64,000 nucleotides of DNA from Bog-532 sp963828445 (GTDB lineage Bacteria; Actinomycetota; Actinomycetes; Streptosporangiales; Streptosporangiaceae), in contig CAWHFP010000026.1 in the NCBI GenBank assembly GCA_963828445.1, positions 1 to 64,000 of the forward strand. The letters run 5' to 3'. Shown here piece by piece: positions 16,896 to 23,866 of this stretch. Position 1 is the stretch's first letter. Every line of letters begins with the position of its first letter. The notes beneath the pieces were generated by a model. It did not search any database and was not told the origin of the DNA. It saw nothing but the letters and a program-made list of their open reading frames with translations. Made by a program: the position numbers and the translations under genes.

Positions 16896-17878
16896 GCCTG
16901 GACTCCCGTCAGCTCGCCGAGGACGGCGGTCATGGTCCGCGCGGCCAGCTCGACCTTGAACCCGTTGTCGCTCAGCGGCCGGGCCGCCGCCAGCTCCGCG
17001 TCGGCCGCGGCGCGGAAGCTCGCCGCGGTGGCCGGGCCGCCCCGGAGGAGATCTTCGGCCCGCCACGCGCGCCAGGGCTTGGTGGCGACCCCGCCGAGGG
17101 CGAGCCGGACGTCCCGGACGGTCCCGCCGTCCAGATCCAGCGCGGCCGCCACCGAGACCAGCGCGAACGCATAGCTGGCCCGGTCGCGCACCTTGCGGTA
17201 GGCGGAGTGGGCGGCGAAGGCCAACGGGGGCACCTCGACCGCGGTGATCAGCTCGCCGGGCCGGAGCACCGTTTCGATCTCCGGGTGGTCGCCCGGCACC
17301 CGGTGCAGGTCGGTGAGGGGCACCGTACGCTCGCCATCCGCGCTGGCCAGATGGACGACCGCCCCGAGCGCGGCCAGCGCCACGCACAGGTCCGACGGGT
17401 GGGTGGCCACACAGGCCGAGGAGGCGCCCAGGATCGCGTGCGAGCGGTTGAAACCGCCGATCGCGTCGCAGCCTTGCCCGGGGTCGCGCTTGTTGCAGCG
17501 GGCTCCGTCGTGATCGTAGAAGTAGGGGCACCGGGTGCGCTGCAGCAGGTTGCCGCCGACCGTGGCCATGTTGCGGATCTGGGCCGAGGCGCCGGCCACG
17601 ATGGCGCGGGCCAGCACGGGGTAGCGGGTCCGCACCGCCCGGTGCTCGGCGACCACGGTGTTGCGGGCGGCCGCGCCGATCAGCAGGCCACCGTCCGGGC
17701 GCTCCTGAACGGTGTCGGGCAGGCCGGTGATGTCGACCAGGGCGGTGGGCCGTTCGATCGTCTCCCGCATCAGGTCGACCAGGTTGGTCCCGCCGCCCAG
17801 GTACCGGGCGCCGTCGGCCGCGCCCCGGCGGAGCGCGTCGGCGGTGTCGGTGGCGCGGGCGTAGGTGAGCGGGATCAC
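16892..17878 (-). CDS. Aldehyde oxidoreductase, FAD and 4Fe-4S subunit (PaoB/YagS-like)
   Basis: Middle subunit, 328 residues. The FAD site motifs are YLGGGTNLVDLM and IRNMATVGGNLLQ. Cysteines C117, C128, C137 and C156 (RTRCPYFYD, ARCNKRD, GQGCDA, SSACVA) form the insertion that in PaoB/YagS binds an extra 4Fe-4S cluster; ordinary CoxM-type subunits lack it. It passes electrons between the Mo/2Fe-2S subunits and the acceptor. The start is GTG at 17878, overlapping the 2Fe-2S subunit stop (GTGA), and the end overlaps the Mo subunit start. Confidence 0.9.
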   Translation of the reverse strand: MIPLTYARATDTADALRRGAADGARYLGGGTNLVDLMRETIERPTALVDITGLPDTVQERPDGGLLIGAAARNTVVAEHRAVRTRYPVLARAIVAGASAQIRNMATVGGNLLQRTRCPYFYDHDGARCNKRDPGQGCDAIGGFNRSHAILGASSACVATHPSDLCVALAALGAVVHLASADGERTVPLTDLHRVPGDHPEIETVLRPGELITAVEVPPLAFAAHSAYRKVRDRASYAFALVSVAAALDLDGGTVRDVRLALGGVATKPWRAWRAEDLLRGGPATAASFRAAADAELAAARPLSDNGFKVELAARTMTAVLGELTGVQA

Positions 17879-18399
17879 CGCGCCACCCCCGGGCTGGAGG
17901 CCGGCCGGGCGTAGGTCTGCGTGATGGCGGCGACGATGCCGTTGTGAGCCCCGCAGCGGCACAGGTTGCCGCTCATCCGCTCCCGCAGCTCGTCGTGGCT
18001 GAGCTCGATGGTCTCGGCTGACAGGTCGGCGGTGACGTGGCTCGGCACGCCGCGGCGGACCTCGTCGGCCATGCCGACCGCGGAGCAGATCTGCCCGGGG
18101 GTGCAGTAGCCGCACTGGAACCCGTCGTCCTCGATGAACGCTTTCTGCAGCGGGTGCAGCGCGCCGTCGGCGGCCAGCCCCTCGATCGTGGTGATCGCCC
18201 GCCCGTCGTACTGAACCGCCAGGGCCAGGCACGACAAGATCCGCTCGCCGTCGGCCAGCACCGTGCAGGCGCCGCAGGCCCCTTGATCGCAGCCCTTCTT
18301 GGTGCCGGGCAGCCCGAGGTGGTCCCGCAGGTAGTCGAGCAGCGACACGCGCGGGTCGTCCGGCGGCTCCTCGGCCGAACCGTTGATGCTGATCGTCAC
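17875..18399 (-). CDS. Aldehyde oxidoreductase, 2Fe-2S subunit (PaoA/YagT-like)
   Basis: Small subunit, 174 residues, with both clusters of the family: plant-ferredoxin type C37, C42, C45, C57 (KGCDQGACGACTVL, SCLAL) and the alpha-helical cluster C96, C99, C147, C149 (CGYCTPG, GNLCRCG). E. coli PaoA has a Tat leader; none is seen here (MTISINGSAEEPPDDP), so the enzyme is probably cytoplasmic. First gene of the operon, divergent from a LysR regulator with a 154-bp shared upstream region. Confidence 0.93.
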   Translation of the reverse strand: MTISINGSAEEPPDDPRVSLLDYLRDHLGLPGTKKGCDQGACGACTVLADGERILSCLALAVQYDGRAITTIEGLAADGALHPLQKAFIEDDGFQCGYCTPGQICSAVGMADEVRRGVPSHVTADLSAETIELSHDELRERMSGNLCRCGAHNGIVAAITQTYARPASSPGVAR

Positions 18400-18553
18400 G
18401 GGACCTCATCTCACCGGCAGCCAGTGGTTCACGCCCGGGTCCGGGCTCAACCGTGCTTCCCACAATGCCCGCCGGCTCACCCGCTCGTCCAAGACCCTTT
18501 GACTACCGTTGTCATACCCTGAAGGCATCACCAACGAAGGAGGGGTCCGCGGC

Positions 18554-19411
18554 ATGGATCTGGACCTGCGCAAGCTGCGTTACTTCGTCGCGGTCGCCGA
18601 AGAGGAGAACTTCGGCCGCGCCGCCGGCCGGCTGCACATCGCGCAGCCGGTCCTGTCCCGCCAGATCAGGGCGCTCGAGCAGGACCTGAAGGTGCGGCTG
18701 TTCGAGCGGGGCACCCGCGGCACCCGGCTGACCACGGCCGGCCAGACGCTGCTGGACGAGGCCCGCACCTTGCTCCCGGCGGCGGCCGCGGCGCAACGCC
18801 GGGTCCGTGATGCGGCGGGCCAGCGCACCTTCACGGTCGGGTTCGCCCCCGGCGTGATCATCACCCCGGCCGTGCGCGAGTTCTCCCGCCGCCATCCCGA
18901 CGTGTCGGTCGAGGTGGTGGGGTCCGACTGGGTCCACCAGGCCGACGTCATCAGGGACGGCCAGGTTGATGTCGGCTACCTGCGGCTGCCCACCGACGTC
19001 CGCGGCCTGACCGTGGAGCCGCTGTTCAGCGAGCCCCGCGCGGTCATGCTGCCCGGCGACCACCAGCTGGCGGGCAAGGAATCACTCAATATCGCCGACC
19101 TCGCCGCCGAGCACCTGCTCCAGAACCCCGATGACGTGCCCGAGTGGCGTGACATCGCGGTGGAGCTGCGGGACCGGGCGCCGCGGCGGCGAATCCCGCG
19201 GTTCCGGACGATCGAGGAAAAGCTGGAGTACGTCGCGGCCGGGAACGGCATCGTCGTGCTGCCGCGGTCCGCGGCCAGCCTCTACCACCGTCCCGATGTC
19301 GCCCTCGTCCCGATCGATGACATCGCGGCCAGCCAGGTGTGCCTGGCCTGGGACAGTTCCCGGCAGAGCGCCCTCGTTCGTGAGTACGTGACCATCGCGG
19401 CCGGCTCATGA
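18554..19411 (+). CDS. LysR-family transcriptional regulator
   Basis: 285 residues. N-terminal winged helix (LRKLRYFVAVAEEENFGRAAGRLHIAQPVLSRQIRALEQ written in two halves around residue 20-40), linker helix, then a type 2 periplasmic-binding-like effector domain from about residue 90 (FTVGFAPGVIITP... IVVLPRSAAS). The ATG at 18554 has AAGGAGG about 10 nt upstream. It is divergent from the aldehyde oxidoreductase operon, the classical layout for a LysR activator with its target; the inducer is unknown. The site is expected in 18400-18553, where I see no perfect T-N11-A dyad. Confidence 0.92.
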   Translation: MDLDLRKLRYFVAVAEEENFGRAAGRLHIAQPVLSRQIRALEQDLKVRLFERGTRGTRLTTAGQTLLDEARTLLPAAAAAQRRVRDAAGQRTFTVGFAPGVIITPAVREFSRRHPDVSVEVVGSDWVHQADVIRDGQVDVGYLRLPTDVRGLTVEPLFSEPRAVMLPGDHQLAGKESLNIADLAAEHLLQNPDDVPEWRDIAVELRDRAPRRRIPRFRTIEEKLEYVAAGNGIVVLPRSAASLYHRPDVALVPIDDIAASQVCLAWDSSRQSALVREYVTIAAGS

Positions 19412-19472
19412 CGCCGGCCGATCCGGAGCTGGGTAATGGTGACCAGCCGGTCCGACTACCTTCGACTAAAAT

Positions 19473-19488
19473 ATCAAGCTGATTTGAT
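19473..19488. promoter_or_regulatory. ArsR/SmtB-type operator ATCAA-N6-TTGAT
   Basis: A perfect ATCAA (19473-19477), 6 nt, TTGAT (19484-19488), 13 bp before the GTG of the ArsR-ArsC gene. This is the recognised half-site arrangement of ArsR/SmtB repressors, so the operon is probably autoregulated. The surrounding 19460-19495 is AT-rich for this genome. Confidence 0.75.
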
Positions 19489-19501
19489 GTAATCTCCAGG
19501 G

Positions 19502-20290
19502 GTGGATGAGGGCCCCGCCGCGGGTAGTGCCCGCGAGTTTCTGCAGTTGGCCGGGCATCCGCTGCGGTGGCGGCTGCTGCGGGAGCTGGGGCGCAGCGAC
19601 CGGCGGGTGGGTGAGCTGACCGCGCTGGTGGGTGAGCCGCAGAACCTGGTGTCCTACCACCTGCGCCAGCTGCGGGGCGGGCGCCTGGTGTCGGCCCGGC
19701 GGAGCTCGGCCGACGGCCGGGACACGTACTACACGGTCGACCTGACGCGGTTCGGTGAGCTGCTGGCCATGACCGGGCAGAGCCTGCACCCGGGGCTGCG
19801 GCTGGCGGCCGCAGGCGACAGGGCCGGGGACGACAGCGCCACTGATTCGCCCGCGGCCCGGGTGCTGTTCTTGTGTACCGGGAACAGTGCCCGGTCCCAG
19901 ATCGCCGAAGCCCTCACCCGGGCCCGGTCCGGCGGCCGGGTGCGGGCCCGCAGCGCCGGGAGCCGTCCCAAGCCGCTGCACCCCAACGCGGTCCGGGTGC
20001 TGCGCGAAGCCGGTCTCGACATCGGCCGCCAGCAGTCCAAGCACCTGAGCGTCTTCGCCGCCGACTCCTTCGACTACGTGGTCACCCTGTGCGACAAGGT
20101 GCGGGAAGTGTGCCCGGAGTTCCCCGGGCACCCCGGCTACGTGCACTGGAGCATCGCCGACCCGGCCGCCGCGGGTGGCTCGGATGAGCAGAGCTATCCG
20201 CGGTTCCGGCAGTTGCTGGCTGAACTGGAGACCCGGATCGGCTTTCTCCTGGCCGGCCTGGCCACCGGGTCCGTTTCGGGTACGCGGTGA
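19502..20290 (+). CDS. ArsR regulator fused to low-molecular-weight-phosphatase-type arsenate reductase
   Basis: 262 residues in one frame. Residues about 10-95 are an ArsR winged helix (LAGHPLRWRLLRELG, VGEPQNLVSYHLRQLRGGRLVSARR, TYYTVDL). Residues about 118-255 are an LMW-PTPase-fold arsenate reductase: C125-x5-R131 (LFLCTGNSARSQ) plus C197 and C204 (TLCDKVREVCPEFPG), the cysteines used to reduce arsenate to arsenite. No arsenite-binding CxC pair is seen in the ArsR part; C125, C197 and C204 are the only cysteines, so sensing may use the reductase part (inference). GTG start 13 bp behind a canonical ArsR box. The stop overlaps the chromate transporter GTG. Confidence 0.88.
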   Translation: MDEGPAAGSAREFLQLAGHPLRWRLLRELGRSDRRVGELTALVGEPQNLVSYHLRQLRGGRLVSARRSSADGRDTYYTVDLTRFGELLAMTGQSLHPGLRLAAAGDRAGDDSATDSPAARVLFLCTGNSARSQIAEALTRARSGGRVRARSAGSRPKPLHPNAVRVLREAGLDIGRQQSKHLSVFAADSFDYVVTLCDKVREVCPEFPGHPGYVHWSIADPAAAGGSDEQSYPRFRQLLAELETRIGFLLAGLATGSVSGTR

Positions 20291-21459
20291 GCGAGCGCCC
20301 GGACGCCCGCCCGGACCTGCCGCTGACCACGGTGCTGCGGGAGTGGGGGCGGATCGGGTGCATCGGGTTCGGTGGGCCGCCGACCCACATCAAGCTGCTG
20401 CGCGAGCTGTGCGTCGAGCGCCGGGGCTGGCTGGACGGGCAGGAGTTCGAGGACGCCATCGCGGTCTGCAACCTGCTGCCCGGGCCGGCCTCGACCCAGC
20501 TGGCCATCTTCTGCGCGTGGCGGCTGCGGGGCCGGCGGGGGGCGCTGGTGGGCGGGGCCGCGTTCATCGGGCCGGGACTGATCGTGATCCTGGCCCTGTC
20601 CGTGCTGTTCCTGGCCAGCTCGCCGCCGCTGTGGGTGCTCGGGGCGGGAGCGGGCGCCGACGCCGCGGTGCCTGCGGTGGCCGTCAACGCCGGCGTCGCC
20701 CTGATCAGCGCGAGCTGGCAGCGGCGGGCCAGCACCGGCCGCTGGCTGGTCTACCTGATCGCCGGGATCGCGGCCGCCGCCACCCTGGGGGTGTGGCTGG
20801 TCCTGGTCTTGCTCGGCGCCGGCCTCATCGAGCTGGCCATCCGCACGACCAGCCACGGCGGGACCGCTCAGCTGCGCGGCCTGGTGGCCGCCCCGGTCGC
20901 CGCCGCGGCCGTGGCCGGCGGCGGAGTGCTGGCCTCGGTGGCCTGGGTGGCGATCAAGGTGGGCGGGCTCTCCTACGGCGGCGGATTCGTGATCATCCCG
21001 CTCATGCAGGCCGACGCGGTAGGCCATTACCACTGGATGACCAGCGCCCAGTTCCTGGACGCGGTCGCCCTGGGCCAGATCACGCCGGGGCCGGTGGTCC
21101 AGACCGTCGCCGTGGTCGGCTACGCCGCCGCCGGGCTGACCGGCGGGCTGCTGGCCGCGCTGGTCGCGTTCGCCCCGTCGTTCATGTTCGTTCTGGCCGG
21201 CGGCCCGCAGTTCGACCGGATCCGGGGCGACCAGCGGGCCCGCGCCTTCCTGGACGGGGCCGGTCCGGCCGCCATCGGCGCCATCCTCGGCTCGGCCGCC
21301 AGCCTGACCCGGGCCCTGGCCCACCCCTGGCAGTACGCGGTCCTGGCCGCCGCTCTGCTCACCCTGCTCGCGCTACGCCGCGGGGTCGTCCTCACCCTGC
21401 TGGCGGCGGCCACGGCCGGGGTGGTCATCGCCCTGGCCGCCGGGACCATCAGCCCGTGA
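20287..21459 (+). CDS. chrA: ChrA-family chromate transporter
   Basis: 390-residue integral membrane protein of the CHR superfamily, long (two-domain) type. Each half has the signature: EWGRIGCIGFGGPPTHI...LPGPASTQLAIFCAW at about 14-80 and KVGGLSYGGGFVIIPLMQ...GQITPGPVVQTVAVVGY at about 220-285. It should export chromate (or import sulfate-like anions) across the cytoplasmic membrane. The GTG start overlaps the ArsR-ArsC stop (GTGA), so it lies in an operon read from the ArsR box. Coupling of a chromate pump to an arsenic regulator/reductase is unusual; an arsenite pump (ArsB/Acr3) is absent here. Confidence 0.9.
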   Translation: MSERPDARPDLPLTTVLREWGRIGCIGFGGPPTHIKLLRELCVERRGWLDGQEFEDAIAVCNLLPGPASTQLAIFCAWRLRGRRGALVGGAAFIGPGLIVILALSVLFLASSPPLWVLGAGAGADAAVPAVAVNAGVALISASWQRRASTGRWLVYLIAGIAAAATLGVWLVLVLLGAGLIELAIRTTSHGGTAQLRGLVAAPVAAAAVAGGGVLASVAWVAIKVGGLSYGGGFVIIPLMQADAVGHYHWMTSAQFLDAVALGQITPGPVVQTVAVVGYAAAGLTGGLLAALVAFAPSFMFVLAGGPQFDRIRGDQRARAFLDGAGPAAIGAILGSAASLTRALAHPWQYAVLAAALLTLLALRRGVVLTLLAAATAGVVIALAAGTISP

Positions 21460-21486
21460 TTCCCAACCAGTGAGGAGTGCCGGCCC

Positions 21487-21861
21487 ATGATTGGAAGACT
21501 GCACCACGTGGTGCTGGACTGCCGCGAACCAGCCGCGCTGGCGGCGTTCTATTCCGAGTTGCTCGGGCAGCCGGTCACCTACCGGAGCCATGACTGGGTG
21601 GTGGTCGCGGCCAACGACGCCGCCTCGGGCCTGGCTTTCCAGCTGGCCCCGGACCACCAGCCACCGACCTGGCCCGACCCGGCCGTGCCCCAGCAGTATC
21701 ACCTCGACGTGATGGTCGAAGACGTCGCCGCCGCCGGGCCGCGCGTGCTGGCCCTCGGCGCCAGCAAGCTCGACGGCGAAGACGTCTACGCCGACCCGGC
21801 CGGTCACCCGTTCTGCCTGATCAAACGGCCGGGCTGGGCACCACCCATCCCGCCCGGGTAG
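21487..21861 (+). CDS. VOC-family (glyoxalase-like) protein
   Basis: 124 residues, one vicinal-oxygen-chelate module pair: GRLHHVVLDCREPAALAAFYSELLGQPV and QQYHLDVMVEDVAAAGPRVLALGASKL with DPAGHPFCLIKRPG at the end. Metal-binding H/E residues are plausible (HHVVLD, YHLDV), but the reaction is unknown. The ATG has GAGGAG 10 nt upstream, 27 bp after chrA, so it may be the last gene of the arsenic/chromate operon. Confidence 0.85.
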   Translation: MIGRLHHVVLDCREPAALAAFYSELLGQPVTYRSHDWVVVAANDAASGLAFQLAPDHQPPTWPDPAVPQQYHLDVMVEDVAAAGPRVLALGASKLDGEDVYADPAGHPFCLIKRPGWAPPIPPG

Positions 21862-21882
21862 ACCTGGGCCACACCACCAGCC

Positions 21883-22716
21883 TCAGCGGTCCGACCAGGG
21901 GGTGACCGGACGGGGCTGGGGCTTGCCGTCCACGATCACGTCGATTTTTTCGTCGAAGAAGGCCACCAGATCGCGTACCGGGTCGGCGTCGTGGCGCGGG
22001 TCTTGGTAGGTCCAGGCCAGGTCGGGGACTTCGCGTCCGGCCACCACGGGCGAGAAATACGAGGCCTGGCCCTTGTAGGCGCACCAGGTCCGGGTCGGGC
22101 TGGCCGTCAGGTCGGCCACCACGTCGGCCCGGGGCAGGTAGTAGCGGGTGGGCAGCAGCGTCTCGAACAGCAGCATCGGCCGCGCGCTCTCGGCCAGCAC
22201 CTGGCCGTCCAGTTCCACCCGCACCCGGCGCGAGCTGGGCAGCACGTCGATGCGGTGGAACGGATCCCGGGGGTGGGCGACGTTCCGCTCGTCCTCCTCG
22301 TACCAGGCGTCGAACGCGGTGAAGTCGAGCACGACCAGGCCCGCCAGGTCCGGGTCGCCGGGCAGGAAGCCCGCCGCGGGCCGGTGCTGGCCGGCCGCGT
22401 CCAGGTCCACGATCAGGCCTTCGGTGGTGTGCACGGCGAACGGGACCCGCGGGTCGAGCACGGGCCGGGCGGCCAGCCGGGCCGAGCCGTCCCGCTCACC
22501 GGCCGGGTCGACGGCGGCCGGTACCAGGTCGCCGTCCACGTCGGACCGGGGTACCGCGTACGACGGCACCACCCGCCGTGGCTCCCACACCAGCGCGGCC
22601 CCGGTGGTGTCGACCACGGTCCGGCCGCCGAGCTCGGCCCGGATCCGTTTGGCGGTCGGCTCGTACCGCAGCTGGCCGAAGTTGCTGGCCAGCAGGCTGC
22701 GCAGCTGGGTACTCAC
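21883..22716 (-). CDS. DUF427 domain-containing protein (two repeats)
   Basis: 277 residues with two DUF427 copies: RIRAELGGRTVVDTTGAALVWE..PSYAVPRSDV and VRVELDGQVLAESARPMLLFE..YYLPRADV, the second followed by TWCAYKGQASYFSP and DLAWTYQDPR typical of the family. Function is not established. The GTG at 22716 has GGAG 5 nt upstream; the ATG just before it is followed at once by a stop. Confidence 0.85.
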   Translation of the reverse strand: MSTQLRSLLASNFGQLRYEPTAKRIRAELGGRTVVDTTGAALVWEPRRVVPSYAVPRSDVDGDLVPAAVDPAGERDGSARLAARPVLDPRVPFAVHTTEGLIVDLDAAGQHRPAAGFLPGDPDLAGLVVLDFTAFDAWYEEDERNVAHPRDPFHRIDVLPSSRRVRVELDGQVLAESARPMLLFETLLPTRYYLPRADVVADLTASPTRTWCAYKGQASYFSPVVAGREVPDLAWTYQDPRHDADPVRDLVAFFDEKIDVIVDGKPQPRPVTPWSDR

Positions 22717-22779
22717 GGCATCTCCTGTTCGCCCAGGGCGGCGGCCACGATCACTGGGCGGCTGCCGGCCCAGGCACGG

Positions 22780-23160
22780 TTACAGGCGCGGGGGCGGAGC
22801 CTGCCATTCCCGGTCGTCGGTGTGCTCGCGGCGGGAGCGGGTCAGCCCGACCGCGATCAGGGCCACGCCCACCAGCACCAGCGATCCGGTCAGGACGATG
22901 ATCCCGGCCGTGTTGATCAGCGCGTTGTGGGTCACGCCGCCGAGGAGCACGAGGATCAGACCGAGGGAGCCGCCGAGCGCCCACAGGAAGTAGGTGCGGG
23001 ACGGGATTCGGGACCGCGTCCGGGGCCGGGGCGCGGGCGGGTACCGGGGCTCGGTGCGAACCGAGCCCACCCGGCGGGCCAGGGCGACCAGCCGCCGCTC
23101 CTGGGCGAGCTGGGCTTCCAGCTCACGCCAGCGGCGTTCCTCATACTCTGACATCGGCAT
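22780..23160 (-). CDS. DUF3040-type membrane protein
   Basis: 126 residues. The start (MSEYEERRWRELEAQLAQE) matches the DUF3040 family of actinobacterial membrane proteins, followed by a basic Pro-rich stretch and two hydrophobic helices (YFLWALGGSLGLILVLLGGV and IIVLTGSLVLVGVALIAVGL). Function unknown. The ATG at 23160 has GGGGA 7 nt upstream; a second ATG is at 23154. Confidence 0.75.
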   Translation of the reverse strand: MPMSEYEERRWRELEAQLAQERRLVALARRVGSVRTEPRYPPAPRPRTRSRIPSRTYFLWALGGSLGLILVLLGGVTHNALINTAGIIVLTGSLVLVGVALIAVGLTRSRREHTDDREWQAPPPRL

Positions 23161-23314
23161 CTGTGGTTCCCCGTTTCCGAGGCGGCAGCTAGCTGGCCCT
23201 TACCAGTCGACCACGGGCGGGCCGCCCGCGCAATCGGGGATGCGTCACATACGGCGGCACGACTCCCCTGATGCGGGCGGCCAGCCGGGCCGGCCACGCC
23301 GGAATGTGCATATG

Positions 23315-23353
23315 AAGGTAAAAATTTGACCTTGTTGGCATGGCCGGTAAATG
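23315..23353 (+). promoter_or_regulatory. Candidate promoter with overlapping dyad, for the DUF4190 gene
   Basis: TTGACC (23326-23331), 16 nt, TAAATG (23348-23353). A dyad AAGGT-N9-ACCTT (23315-23319 with 23329-23333) overlaps the -35 and is placed like an operator. The gene starts at 23401. Confidence 0.45.
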
Positions 23354-23400
23354 GGTGGGCATACCGACGCTCGTTCACCATTCGAGGAGCGGAGGAACGA

Positions 23401-23691
23401 ATGTCGGGGACAGTTACCGGAAATGCGCCCACCACGCGTAGCGGCTCCAATGGCTTCGCGATCGCCGGCTTGGTATGCGGCATCATCGGGCTGTTTCTGT
23501 TCAACTTCATCCTCGGCCCGCTGGCCATCATCTTCGGCGGGATCGGGGTCAGCCGGGCCAATCGGGGCGTGGGACACCGCGGGATGGCCTGGTCCGGCGT
23601 GATCCTGGGCATCATCGACGTGCTGATCTTCGTGGTGCTGATCGCCTTGGCCGCCAGCCACCACGGTCACTTCTACTGGCACGTGGGGTAA
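23401..23691 (+). CDS. DUF4190-type small membrane protein
   Basis: 96 residues with two transmembrane helices in the DUF4190 pattern: GFAIAGLVCGIIGLFLFNFILGPLAII, then the loop FGGIGVSRANRGVGHRGMA, then WSGVILGIIDVLIFVVLIAL. Family function unknown. The ATG has GGAGGAACGA just upstream. It is a single-gene unit with its own promoter and a strong terminator. Confidence 0.85.
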   Translation: MSGTVTGNAPTTRSGSNGFAIAGLVCGIIGLFLFNFILGPLAIIFGGIGVSRANRGVGHRGMAWSGVILGIIDVLIFVVLIALAASHHGHFYWHVG

Positions 23692-23706
23692 GCAACCAAG
23701 CCTTTT

Positions 23707-23752
23707 ACGCGGGGTCACGGTCAGTTTTATTCTGGCCATGACCCCGCGTTTT
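23707..23752 (+). terminator. Strong intrinsic terminator after the DUF4190 gene
   Basis: An 11-bp perfect stem (23707-23717 with 23739-23749), extended inside by six more pairs (GGTCAG with CTGGCC, one G-U), followed by TTTT and an AT-rich tail. Confidence 0.9.
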
Positions 23753-23866
23753 CATTTAATGATCGAATGTCGCATCGCGGGCCGCCCGGCCACCCGATGC
23801 CACCGGGGAGCGGGCTCCGGGACGCTAATCTTGAAGTGCGGTTTACCCCCTGAGGAGTCGAGAACG

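Noticed and set aside
15627..17174. 515-codon plus-strand open frame opposite the aldehyde oxidoreductase genes
   Set aside because: Antisense shadow of well-conserved subunits; composition is Gly/Arg/Val noise.
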